This document shows, in pieces, positions 54,008 to 61,886 of a DNA stretch of 64,000 nt; positions within the stretch are counted from its first letter, which is position 1, and every line of letters begins with the position of its first letter. The stretch lies in the NCBI RefSeq assembly GCF_010731535.1, contig NZ_AP022581.1, positions 4,349,952 through 4,413,951 of the forward strand. Direction: 5' to 3'. Under the pieces are notes generated by a model, which was not told where the DNA came from, ran no database searches, and saw nothing but the letters and a program-made list of their open reading frames with translations. The translations under genes were made by a program, and so were the position numbers. This stretch comes from Mycobacterium lacus (GTDB lineage: Bacteria > Actinomycetota > Actinomycetes > Mycobacteriales > Mycobacteriaceae).

Positions 54008-55783
54008 CTAGCCCACGCCGGCCTCCACGATCTTGACGACGACCAATAGAACGGCGACCACAAGGTACGCGCGCAGAGTGAACAGGCCCGCGCGGCGGAT
54101 CGGCGACATGATCGGGCGAGCGAGGGTGGCGAGGCTGGGCGTGCGCCAGTTCGCCTGGTCCTGCTTGCGGACAGCACGCCGTTCGGCACGCGTGAGCAGC
54201 GGGGTGTCGTTGAGTTCGTCGACCTCGGCGGGGTCCAACCCGCCGCCGAACGCCCGCACGATGGCTTCCGCGTCGCGCCGGTCGTGATGCCGCCGGCCGG
54301 CGATGATCACGGCGGCGCCGCCCACGATGCCGATCGCCGCGCCCACCGCCAGCCCAACCTCGATAGTGGCCGTGGACAAATCCGGGAAGAACGTCGTGGC
54401 GGTCAACGCCAATGAAAGTAGCACCAGACACCACACGACGGTCCACGCGATGATGTTCTGCCGCACGGTATTTACCCACGGGCCCAGAACCGCGCGGTCG
54501 TTGCAGAGCAGGACCAGGAACACAGTCGCCGAGGGCAACAGCACACCGGCGAGCGCCTGCACGCCCTGAGTCACCAGGCCCAGGATGTGGTCCGGGCTGA
54601 ATGCGACCGCGGCCGACGCCGCAAGCAGCACAGCGTATCCGCCGTAGAACAACGGGGCCTCGCTGATCTTCCAGTGCAGTGAGTGCCGCCTCCCCAGCGA
54701 GTCACCGATGGCGTAGGTGGTGGCCAGCCCGATGGCATTTGCCCCGATCAACGATGCGTCGAGCAGGATGATCGCAAAGAGCGTCCCCACGGTGCCGCTG
54801 AAATGGTTGGCCAGGCCCGACGCGACCGCGCCCGCGTCGGTGAAGCCGCCGGCGGCGGGGGTACCGGCCAACCCGAACGCGGTAACCGCCATCAGCGCCG
54901 TCGCCCCGGTCATCACCACGACAATGCCGATGACCAAATCGGCTCGTGCGTAAGGAATCCAGCGCGTCGTGATCCGCTTGTCGACCACGTTGGACTGCTG
55001 GAAGAACAACTGCCATGGCGCCACCGTTGTCCCCACGATCGCGATGATCAAGAGAAGCACCGTGGAGTCGAGCCCACCCGGAAACTGGGGCATCAGCCCG
55101 CCGACGGTCCCCTTCAGCGTGGGATGAACCAGCAGCGTCATCGGCAGGACCACCACGTTCACCGCGATCAGCAGGAACATCATTCCCTCCCAGCGGCGAA
55201 ACGAGCCCCCGGCTACCACGGCGAACAGCAACACCGCAGCGGCCGGGATAGCTATTGTCTTCGGGCATCCCAAAAAGCCGAGGGCCAGTGCTACGCCAAT
55301 GAATTCGGTGACGATCGTCAATGCGTTGAGAATCAGTAGATCACCGACGCTGAACGCGCCCCAGAACTTGCCGAAGCGTTCGAATATCAGTCGCGCGTGT
55401 CCTACCCGGGTGACCGCACCCAACCGCAGGGTCATCTCCTGGTTCACGTACAGCACAGGAATCAGCAACACCAGGGTCCACAACAGGTGCATCCCGTAGT
55501 TCTGCCCGGCCTGCGCGTAGGTCGCGACGCCACCGGCATCGTTGTCGCCAACCATGACGATCAGCCCGGGACCGGTGATGACCATCAATGTCCGCAGTCG
55601 TCGCCAACGTCCGCTGATTGCACCGGTGTCGTCTCGGCGGATGCGGCCGAACGCGCCAACGATATCGCCGGCGTGCGCCGAATCCAGTACCGCCTGGCCG
55701 GACTCGTCGGGGGCCGCGGTTGCGGTCCGGCCGGGGAGGGCGGCGCGCAGACCACCGTGAAGCTGGGTGGAGGTCGAAGTCAT
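54008..55783 (-). CDS. Nramp-related divalent metal transporter, probably Mg2+ (NRMT-like)
   Basis: A 591-residue membrane protein with about 11 helices and a cytosolic C-terminal tail. It has the Nramp fold, but the TM1 metal motif DPGN is replaced by GDNDAGGVATYAQAG (D80-G85), and the TM6 MPH motif by TTVAPWQLFFQQ. Such changes are seen in Nramp-related Mg2+ transporters. The 5' leader carries an M-box (Mg2+) riboswitch, which strongly supports Mg2+ import. ATG 55783 (MTSTSTQLHGG) is used; the first ~60 residues are poorly conserved. It is distinct from the Mn2+ transporter MntH. Confidence 0.85.
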   Translation of the reverse strand: MTSTSTQLHGGLRAALPGRTATAAPDESGQAVLDSAHAGDIVGAFGRIRRDDTGAISGRWRRLRTLMVITGPGLIVMVGDNDAGGVATYAQAGQNYGMHLLWTLVLLIPVLYVNQEMTLRLGAVTRVGHARLIFERFGKFWGAFSVGDLLILNALTIVTEFIGVALALGFLGCPKTIAIPAAAVLLFAVVAGGSFRRWEGMMFLLIAVNVVVLPMTLLVHPTLKGTVGGLMPQFPGGLDSTVLLLIIAIVGTTVAPWQLFFQQSNVVDKRITTRWIPYARADLVIGIVVVMTGATALMAVTAFGLAGTPAAGGFTDAGAVASGLANHFSGTVGTLFAIILLDASLIGANAIGLATTYAIGDSLGRRHSLHWKISEAPLFYGGYAVLLAASAAVAFSPDHILGLVTQGVQALAGVLLPSATVFLVLLCNDRAVLGPWVNTVRQNIIAWTVVWCLVLLSLALTATTFFPDLSTATIEVGLAVGAAIGIVGGAAVIIAGRRHHDRRDAEAIVRAFGGGLDPAEVDELNDTPLLTRAERRAVRKQDQANWRTPSLATLARPIMSPIRRAGLFTLRAYLVVAVLLVVVKIVEAGVG

Positions 55784-55891
55784 CGGGTTCTCGCTATCTC
55801 AACAAGGTTGGACTGTGGGATCAGCGGAGGACACCGGGCGGCACCCGCCGCTGAATCGGTGTGGCGAAATCGATCACCGCCCGTTGCGCGC

Positions 55892-56071
55892 TCAGCGCGG
55901 GGCGGCGATCACCGCGATCGGCATCCGTGCCACATACCAGTTGGCGCGCTCCTGGGCGGTCAGCTGGCGCGCCGCGCACAACCTGGCCGTCAGACGGCGA
56001 CCGATACGCAACATCGACCGTCCCCGCGCTCGCGTCACGCGGCTAACACGTTGTGAAACAACAAAAGTCAT
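55892..56071 (-). CDS. 59-aa basic small protein in the M-box leader
   Basis: ATG 56071 has AGGAGAAG five bases upstream and opens a frame of 59 codons starting MTFVVSQRVSRVTRARGRS. It is arginine-rich in the first half and ends QERANWYVARMPIAVIAAPR. It lies between the M-box and the metal transporter, on the same strand, 108 bp before the transporter start. No family recognised. It could be a small Mg2+-response protein or a coupling ORF. The strong ribosome site and position under a riboswitch make expression likely. Confidence 0.6.
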   Translation of the reverse strand: MTFVVSQRVSRVTRARGRSMLRIGRRLTARLCAARQLTAQERANWYVARMPIAVIAAPR

Positions 56072-56120
56072 GATCTTCTCCTGTCGACAGCCCGATCGGC
56101 GCGCGACACTCAGAGAAAGA

Positions 56121-56195
56121 TCAGGCAGGAGAAAGAGCGCCGGAACCGGATCGGGACAAGACGGATTTCGGATAGGGACTATCGCTGGGACTCAT
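56121..56195 (-). CDS. 24-aa Ser/Pro-rich leader peptide (uORF) after the M-box
   Basis: ATG 56195 is preceded by AGGAGGTGAGGGCGAG, a near-perfect ribosome site. The ORF encodes MSPSDSPYPKSVLSRSGSG plus a few residues, with four prolines and several serines, and stops at 56121. Its place between the riboswitch aptamer and the next ORF suggests a translated leader that may couple ribosome progress to transcription, as proline codons do in the mgtL leader of enterobacteria. Short length limits certainty. Confidence 0.5.
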   Translation of the reverse strand: MSPSDSPYPKSVLSRSGSGALSPA

Positions 56196-56271
56196 CTCGC
56201 CCTCACCTCCTCACGGCCAGGACACACGCGGGTGTCGTCACAGTCACCTGAACGGAAGAGGCATGAACGCC

Positions 56272-56287
56272 CGACGGTCGACCGTCG
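56272..56287. repeat. 16-bp perfect palindrome just after the M-box aptamer
   Basis: CGACGGTCGACCGTCG, directly downstream (minus strand) of the M-box core. It could pair as a short hairpin and be part of the expression platform; no U-tract follows. Confidence 0.4.
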
Positions 56288-56289
56288 AG

Positions 56290-56455
56290 CACACCCCTCT
56301 CGTCGGAGCTTCGGCACTGCACGCCGTATCCGGACTACGTCCGGAAGCCACTTGGGCTCAACCCTTAGGCCGGGAAGAGCTGTCCTGACCCGGGGCGTCT
56401 CTCGACGTTCGGGGTCAGTGGCCTGTATCCGTGCAGACGCCTCACCTACCGAGGT
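56290..56455 (-). ncRNA. M-box (ykoK) magnesium riboswitch
   Basis: On the minus strand this segment carries the conserved M-box blocks in order: GGTAGGTGAGGC, ACGGATACAGGCCACTG, CGAACGTC...GACGCC, CAGGACAGCTC, TAAGGGTTGAGCCCAAGTGG, the paired CTTCCGGACGTAGTCCGG and GTGCCGAAGCTCCGACGAG. High Mg2+ compacts this RNA and shuts off downstream expression. Two small ORFs and the Nramp-related transporter follow. M-boxes in M. tuberculosis precede other genes (Rv1535 and the PE20 locus), so this location is additional. Ends are approximate. Confidence 0.9.
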
Positions 56456-56514
56456 GCTTGCAGCCTCCCATCGTGGCACCGAGGCGGCTGCCCGTCAAAT
56501 GCCGGTCGCGGCCT

Positions 56515-56631
56515 ACCCTCGACCACGTCGCCAATACTTTGCGGGACCCGGTTGATTTCGTCCTGCTCGACGGCTGGAAAGAGCTGTACCTACCGGTGAT
56601 CAAGCTGCTGGACTGGCAACTGACTATCTGA
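56515..56631 (+). pseudogene. O-methyltransferase fragment
   Basis: The plus strand encodes TLDHVANTLRDPVDFVLLDG followed by WKELYLPVIKLLD and then ends at a TGA at 56629-56631. This is the acidic-loop/metal-site region of caffeoyl-CoA-type O-methyltransferases (family 3; usual form VDFVLLDGW...YLPVLELLEP). Both the SAM loop before it and the C-terminus are missing, so it is a gene remnant. It overlaps the acyltransferase stop by 8 bp and marks the edge of the inserted island. Confidence 0.55.
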
Positions 56632-58618
56632 CCGACTCCTCCAGCCACGGCGTAAGCCATTTCACGCCCTCCGGCGTGAGGTGGACGCCGTCATTGCGCA
56701 CCTTGATGCCGTCGACCTTGGCGGTGTAAACGCCATCCGGGCACAGCTTTTTGTTCAGGTCGATAATGCCGACGTTCGGGTGTTGGCTCACAGCGTTGCG
56801 CAGCATGGTATTCCACTGGTTGACCCGGTCCGGTTGGTCCTCCGGATACAAGTGGCCGTCCGGCTTTTCGCCGCCTCGGCTGTAGGGCACGGTAGCGACC
56901 ATCACCCGAACACCGGTGGAGCCCACGATATTCAGCGCACGATGGAGCTCGAAGTTGAGGTAAGCGTCGAATGTTGGCTCGCCGATGTGCGTCCACTTGC
57001 CCTCGTTGACCCGGTCTACTGTTTCCCAGCGGCCGATGATCAGCAACGCGACGTCGGGCCGGTCCTGGCCGATCTGCGTCGTCCATCGGCCCGGCCAGGT
57101 ATCGCATTCCGGTCTCTGCTCGAGGGTTTGGCCGATGTAGCGATACGGCGTACCACGCACCAGGCTGCAGCCGATGACGGTGTGGTCGATGAACCGGAAT
57201 CCGGGCGTCGGCGGGAGGTAATGCATCAGCGTCCACCCGATCGAATCGCCGAAGACCGAAACGGTAAACGGCTGGTTGGGATCCCGCGGCCCGGGGGGCG
57301 GTACCGGCTGACCCGAGCCCGGCGGTGACGGGGAGACCGCCGCGACCGCCGAAACGCCAGGCGGGAGGCCGAATTCGCGTAGTCCGGGTCCGGTTCCGAC
57401 GGGAACAACCAGCATGGTGGCCGCCGCCGCGGTGGCCACGGTGGCAGCCGCCAACGGCAGCAGCGGCACGCGGGCCGGTCGCCAGCGCCGGATGGGTTGC
57501 TCGATCAACCACCACGATGCGGCCGCCACCGCCACGGTGGCCCCGCACCGAGCGGCGAACAGCGTGGCGCCGGACCACCCGGTGCGTTCTCCGTTGAGCG
57601 CCAGAAAGATTGGCCAGTGCCACAGATAGACGCCGTAGGAGATGGTGCCCAGCCACACCAGCGGACGCCAGGCCAGGATGCGGGCGACCGCTCCGCGCTG
57701 CTCCAGCGCGACGGGTGCGATCATGACAACGGCGGCGGCCGCCACCGCGATCAGCAGACCACGGCGGAACTCCACCGCGCTACCCGTCGCGTAGTGACTC
57801 AGCGCCGCCAGCCCGGCCAGGCCGACGACCGGCAACAGGCGGGCGATCCGCCGTCCCCCCCGCGTCCGGATCAGGCACCAGCCGCAATTCAGCGACGGCC
57901 AATCCCGAACCAGCAGAGCCGATGCCGCCGAACCGATCAATAGGGCCTGCGCACGGGTATCGGTGGCGAAATAGATCCGGTCGCGCGTGGCGTCGGAGGC
58001 GAACACGATCGCGGCCACGGCGGAAGCCAAGGCGCCTAGCGTGGCAATCACGAACGTCGCGAACCGAACATGGCCCACGGTGGTTTTGGCGAAGTAACGC
58101 TTGGCCCGCGCCGCCAGCAGCAGGGTCACCGCGATCAACAGGACCGGCCAGACGAAGTAGTACTGTTCCTCCACCCCCAGCGACCAGGCGTGCTGTAGGG
58201 GTGAAGGCGGAGCGCCTTGCGTGAAATAGTTGATCTTTTGAGCAACGAACCGCCAGTTGGCCACCCAAAGGAACGCGGCGATCGCGTCGTTTCGCAGGCC
58301 GGTAAGGGCTTGGTAGGGAAGAAGTTCGCGTGCCACGCCTACCGTGAGCACCATCAGCACCAGTGCGGGCAGCAGCCGTCGCGCGCGGCGAATCCAGAAC
58401 CCGGTCAGCTCGATGCGACCAGTGCGCCCCAGCTCGTCGAGCAGTAGGGAGGTGATCAGGAATCCGCTGAGGACGAAAAAGACGTCGACGCCGAGGAACC
58501 CGCCGCCCACGCCGGGAACGCCGCCATGCTGGGCGAGCACCAGCGCAACCGCTACCGCGCGAAGACCATCCAGCGCGGGAATGCCGCTGCGCCGCTCCGG
58601 TCGATCCCATATCGCCAA
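56624..58618 (-). CDS. Acyltransferase-3 membrane protein with C-terminal SGNH domain (Rv0111-like)
   Basis: A 664-residue OafA/YrhL-type protein. The N-terminal ~380 residues form about ten helices, with GIPALDGLRAVAVALVLAQHG (catalytic His region), FFVLSGFLIT, FWIRRARRLLPA, and SLGVEEQYYFVWP. After a Pro-rich linker the SGNH hydrolase-like domain starts TVSVFGDSIGWTLMHYLPP and ends with NDGVHLTPEGVKWL (D and H). It should O-acylate a surface sugar or lipid. The TTG at 58618 is given; in-frame codons further upstream still read PRWVAPVRRAGR, as in Rv0111, but contain no ATG or GTG, so the real start is uncertain. Confidence 0.87.
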   Translation of the reverse strand: MAIWDRPERRSGIPALDGLRAVAVALVLAQHGGVPGVGGGFLGVDVFFVLSGFLITSLLLDELGRTGRIELTGFWIRRARRLLPALVLMVLTVGVARELLPYQALTGLRNDAIAAFLWVANWRFVAQKINYFTQGAPPSPLQHAWSLGVEEQYYFVWPVLLIAVTLLLAARAKRYFAKTTVGHVRFATFVIATLGALASAVAAIVFASDATRDRIYFATDTRAQALLIGSAASALLVRDWPSLNCGWCLIRTRGGRRIARLLPVVGLAGLAALSHYATGSAVEFRRGLLIAVAAAAVVMIAPVALEQRGAVARILAWRPLVWLGTISYGVYLWHWPIFLALNGERTGWSGATLFAARCGATVAVAAASWWLIEQPIRRWRPARVPLLPLAAATVATAAAATMLVVPVGTGPGLREFGLPPGVSAVAAVSPSPPGSGQPVPPPGPRDPNQPFTVSVFGDSIGWTLMHYLPPTPGFRFIDHTVIGCSLVRGTPYRYIGQTLEQRPECDTWPGRWTTQIGQDRPDVALLIIGRWETVDRVNEGKWTHIGEPTFDAYLNFELHRALNIVGSTGVRVMVATVPYSRGGEKPDGHLYPEDQPDRVNQWNTMLRNAVSQHPNVGIIDLNKKLCPDGVYTAKVDGIKVRNDGVHLTPEGVKWLTPWLEESVR

Positions 58619-58849
58619 CCGGCCGGCGCGGCGAACCGGGGCAACCCATCGGGGCCGCCGCGCAGGACGACCCGGCGCGGGGTGAGCCCCGCCCGGTTCA
58701 GCGCTCGCGGTTGGCGCGCCCCGACCACCAGGGCGTCCGGCGCCGTAGTTGCTGCCGATACGTCGCTGCCCCTCCTCTTGATCCCCGCAAGCTTAGATGC
58801 GCTCGCGCCGGATCTGGCCCAAGACACGCTAAGAACCGCAAGGGTTTTC

Positions 58850-60058
58850 CTAGATCGGGCCGACCGGATTCGCGTCCACTCCCGTGTTGGCCGAGGCCAG
58901 CCCGAGTTGCTCGAGCACATCCGCGGTGTCGGCGCCCAGCTCAGGGGCGGGACCGGCGACTCGGCCCGGTGTTCGCGAAAACCAGGCCGGCACACCCGGG
59001 AAGCGCACCGGGCCATGCGGGGTGTCCACCGTCTCGAAGAAGTCGACGGCGTCCAGGTGCGGATCCTCGAACAACGCCTCCGGACTGGACAACGACGATG
59101 CGGGTATTTCCAACTCACGGAACAGTTGCAGCCATTCCTCGGTGCTGCGCCGCGAAATCGTCTCGGCCAGCAACGCATACACAGTGTCGATTTCGCGTGC
59201 CCGCGCCTCGAGCGTGGCGTACCGATCGCTGGCCCACGCCGGCCGCACCGCGTCGATGAAGGCGGCCCAATGCCGGTCGTTGTAGATCAGCGCGGCGATG
59301 TAGCCGTCACTGGTGCGGAACGGCCGCCGGTTGGGAGCCACCGTTCGGGGATAAACCGCTGGGCCAAGCGGCGGATCGAACATCGCGCCGTTGGCGTGTT
59401 CGACCAGCATGAACGACGCCACCGCTTCGAACATGCCGATCTCCACCTCTTGCCCTTCACCGGTGCGCTCGCGGTGGAACAGCGCCATCATTGTCGCGTA
59501 GAGCGCGGTGAGCCCGGCGACCTTGTCCGCCAACACCGTTCCCACATAGTTGGCCTCACCGGTCAGCTGCTCTTGAACGAAAGGCAACCCGCAGGCCGCC
59601 TGAATCGTGTCGTCATAGGCCGGCAGGTCCCGGTTGGGTCCACGGCGGCCGTAGCCGTAACAGTTGGTGTAGACGATGGCCGGGTTGATGGCAGCGACGT
59701 CAGCGTAGCTGAACCCGAGCCGAGCGACCGCCTTGGCCCGCATCGAGTGAATGAAGACGTCGGCCCGTTCGATGAGCGCGCGCAGCGCGGCCGCGCCGGA
59801 GTCGGACTTCAGGTCGATGGTGACCCCGCGCTTGCCGCGGTTGACGTTCATGAAGACACCACTCATGCCGCGGGCCGGGCCGACCGAGACGTACCGGGCG
59901 TCATCGCCTTGCGGGGGCTCGACCTTGATCACGTCCGCGCCCATGTCGGCCATGATCTGGGTGCAATACGGTCCCATCACCATCGCGGTGAGGTCGACGA
60001 CGCGTACACCCGCCAGCGGACCCGGCCGGTCACTCGAGCTAGACCCCAAACTAGACAT
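58850..60058 (-). CDS. CaiB/BaiF (class III) CoA-transferase
   Basis: A 402-residue enzyme of the formyl-CoA transferase/alpha-methylacyl-CoA racemase family. Features: VRVVDLTAMVMGPYCTQIMADMGADVIKVEPP (N-terminal domain, about 19-50), VNRGKRGVTIDLKS and QAACGLPFVQEQLTG. The expected catalytic Asp position lies in LPAYDDTIQA. It transfers CoA between organic acids or isomerises a branched acyl-CoA; the substrate is unknown. ATG 60058 (MSSLGSSSSDRPG) is chosen; the frame runs on to 60250 through low-quality sequence. It is divergent from an acyl-CoA ligase/SDR pair, suggesting one CoA-ester pathway. Confidence 0.87.
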   Translation of the reverse strand: MSSLGSSSSDRPGPLAGVRVVDLTAMVMGPYCTQIMADMGADVIKVEPPQGDDARYVSVGPARGMSGVFMNVNRGKRGVTIDLKSDSGAAALRALIERADVFIHSMRAKAVARLGFSYADVAAINPAIVYTNCYGYGRRGPNRDLPAYDDTIQAACGLPFVQEQLTGEANYVGTVLADKVAGLTALYATMMALFHRERTGEGQEVEIGMFEAVASFMLVEHANGAMFDPPLGPAVYPRTVAPNRRPFRTSDGYIAALIYNDRHWAAFIDAVRPAWASDRYATLEARAREIDTVYALLAETISRRSTEEWLQLFRELEIPASSLSSPEALFEDPHLDAVDFFETVDTPHGPVRFPGVPAWFSRTPGRVAGPAPELGADTADVLEQLGLASANTGVDANPVGPI

Positions 60059-60107
60059 TGCGCGCGCCTTCCTAGTCGGCATCACCTTCGGGGAGGCTGG
60101 GAAACAC

Positions 60108-60245
60108 CTATTCACGGACGGCATTGATCCGTTCGGCCACATCCTCGATCGACCATGACGGACGATACACGCCACGGGTTCCGGCGATCGCCGCGCTGGC
60201 CACCCGACGGGCGAGCGCGATCGGCAGCTCACCGCTGACCAGCAC
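60108..60245 (-). CDS. Possible 45-aa small protein upstream of the CoA-transferase
   Basis: A GTG-started frame encodes LVSGELPIALARRVASAAIA, then GTRGVYRPSWSIEDVAERIN and AVRE, stopping at 60108. Codon third positions are mostly G or C, and the sequence is amphipathic and plausible. It lies 49 bp upstream of the CoA-transferase on the same strand and ends before that gene's start. Not recognised. It may be a real small subunit or regulator, or the tail of a longer lost gene. Confidence 0.4.
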   Translation of the reverse strand: MLVSGELPIALARRVASAAIAGTRGVYRPSWSIEDVAERINAVRE

Positions 60246-60265
60246 GTCATACGCTAGGCCCCACG

Positions 60266-61885
60266 ATGGCTGGGGATATAGGCAGGAAGCTCATCGGCGG
60301 GCGATGGATTCGCTGGGACGACGGCCGCGCCGCCGACGCCTACACACGCGGCTGGTGGGTTCACGACACGCTGGCCGATCCGCTGCGCGAGGCCGCCCGG
60401 CGCACGCCTCGCCGGGTAGCGCTGATCGATGCCGACCGGCGGCTGGACTGTCACACCCTCTGCCAGCAGGCGACGGCGCTCGCACGGGCCCTGCACGCGC
60501 GCATCCCCCCGAGCAGCGTGGTGTCGTTCATGCTGCCCAACTGGCACGAAGCCGCGGTCATCTACCTGGCCGCGACGTTGGCGGGCATGGTCGCCAACCC
60601 GATCCTGCCCTCCATGCGGGATCGTGAACTGCGGTTCATCCTCGAGGACGCCGACAGCCGGATGGTCTTTGTCCCCTCGTGTTTCGGCCGCCACGACTAC
60701 TCCGCGATGTTGAGCCGGGTGACCGCCCAGATGGAGTCGCCGCCGGATGTCGTGGTGGTGCGTGGGGATCCCGATGCGGGCCACATCCCGTTCGAGTCAC
60801 TGCTCGCGCCGCGGGCCACGGCGACCACCCCGTTGCCCGCGTTGAATCCCGACGCGGTGCGCCTGATCCTCTACACCTCTGGAACTGCGGGTCGCCCGAA
60901 AGGCGTTCTGCACACCCATAACTCGATCCATGCGCTGATCCTCCAGATCCGCGATCACTGGCTGGTCGCGCCGGGCGACGGCTTCCTGGTTGCGTCGCCG
61001 ATCGCCCATATCGGTGGGTCCATCTACGCGTTCGAATGCCCGCTGCTGCTGGGCACCACCGCGGTGCTGATGGATCACTGGAACGCCGACGACGCGGTCC
61101 GCCTGATGCGAACCGAACGGTGCACTCACATGGCGGGAGCGACGCCCTTCCTCGAGCAACTGCTCGCCGCCGCGGAACGCGCCCGCACCCGGCTGCCCGA
61201 CCTGAAGCTGTTCATCTGCGGCGGTGCGTCCGTGCCGCCATCCTTGATCCGCAGGGCGGCAGCGTATTTCGAGCCAGCGGTCGTCACCCGCGTGTACGGT
61301 TCGACCGAAGTACCGGTCACGACGATCGGGTCGCCGCGGGATCGCGATCACGCCGCCGACACCGACGGGCGCGTCGGCGTGGCCGAGGTCAGGCTAGTCG
61401 CCGGCGAAATACGGGCCCGCGGGCCGCAGATGCTGGTCGGCTATCAGCATCCCGAAGACGAGGCCGAATCCTTCGACGGCGAGGGATATTTCCGCACCGG
61501 AGATCTCGCGCGCTGGGTCGACAACGAGTACCTCGTGGTTACCGGGCGGGCCAAGGACATCATCATCCGTAATGGCGAGAACATCTCACCCAAGGAAGTC
61601 GAGGACATCCTGGCCGGTCACCCCGGCATCGCCGAGATCGCCATCGTCGGGCTGCCGGATGACCGTACGGGAGAACGTGCGTGCGCCGTCGTCGTGCCCA
61701 CAGCGCCACCCGCCCCGGATTCGGGACTGGACATAGCCGGCTTGCGCAGCTTCCTGGATGCTGCCGGCGTTGCCCGGTTCAAGGCGCCCGAGCAAGTCGT
61801 TATCTGGGATGTCCTACCGAAAAACGACGCTGGAAAGATACTGAAGCATCAGATCAAGGCCGCGCTCACGAAGGCGGATCAATGA
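60266..61885 (+). CDS. Acyl-CoA synthetase (FadD-type; cyclohexanecarboxylate-CoA-ligase-like)
   Basis: A 539-residue adenylate-forming ligase. P-loop LILYTSGTAGRPKGVLHTHN, A5 YGSTEVPVTTIGSP, A7 GEGYFRTGDLARW, A8 RAKDIIIRNGENISPKE and the C-terminal lysine in PKNDAGKILKHQIK are all present. It activates a carboxylic acid to its CoA thioester; the N-terminal GGRWIRWDDGR and overall pattern recall cyclohexanecarboxylate or medium-chain ligases. ATG 60266. The SDR gene begins 1 bp after its stop, so the two are an operon, divergent from the CaiB-type CoA-transferase. Confidence 0.88.
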   Translation: MAGDIGRKLIGGRWIRWDDGRAADAYTRGWWVHDTLADPLREAARRTPRRVALIDADRRLDCHTLCQQATALARALHARIPPSSVVSFMLPNWHEAAVIYLAATLAGMVANPILPSMRDRELRFILEDADSRMVFVPSCFGRHDYSAMLSRVTAQMESPPDVVVVRGDPDAGHIPFESLLAPRATATTPLPALNPDAVRLILYTSGTAGRPKGVLHTHNSIHALILQIRDHWLVAPGDGFLVASPIAHIGGSIYAFECPLLLGTTAVLMDHWNADDAVRLMRTERCTHMAGATPFLEQLLAAAERARTRLPDLKLFICGGASVPPSLIRRAAAYFEPAVVTRVYGSTEVPVTTIGSPRDRDHAADTDGRVGVAEVRLVAGEIRARGPQMLVGYQHPEDEAESFDGEGYFRTGDLARWVDNEYLVVTGRAKDIIIRNGENISPKEVEDILAGHPGIAEIAIVGLPDDRTGERACAVVVPTAPPAPDSGLDIAGLRSFLDAAGVARFKAPEQVVIWDVLPKNDAGKILKHQIKAALTKADQ

Positions 61886-61886
61886 A

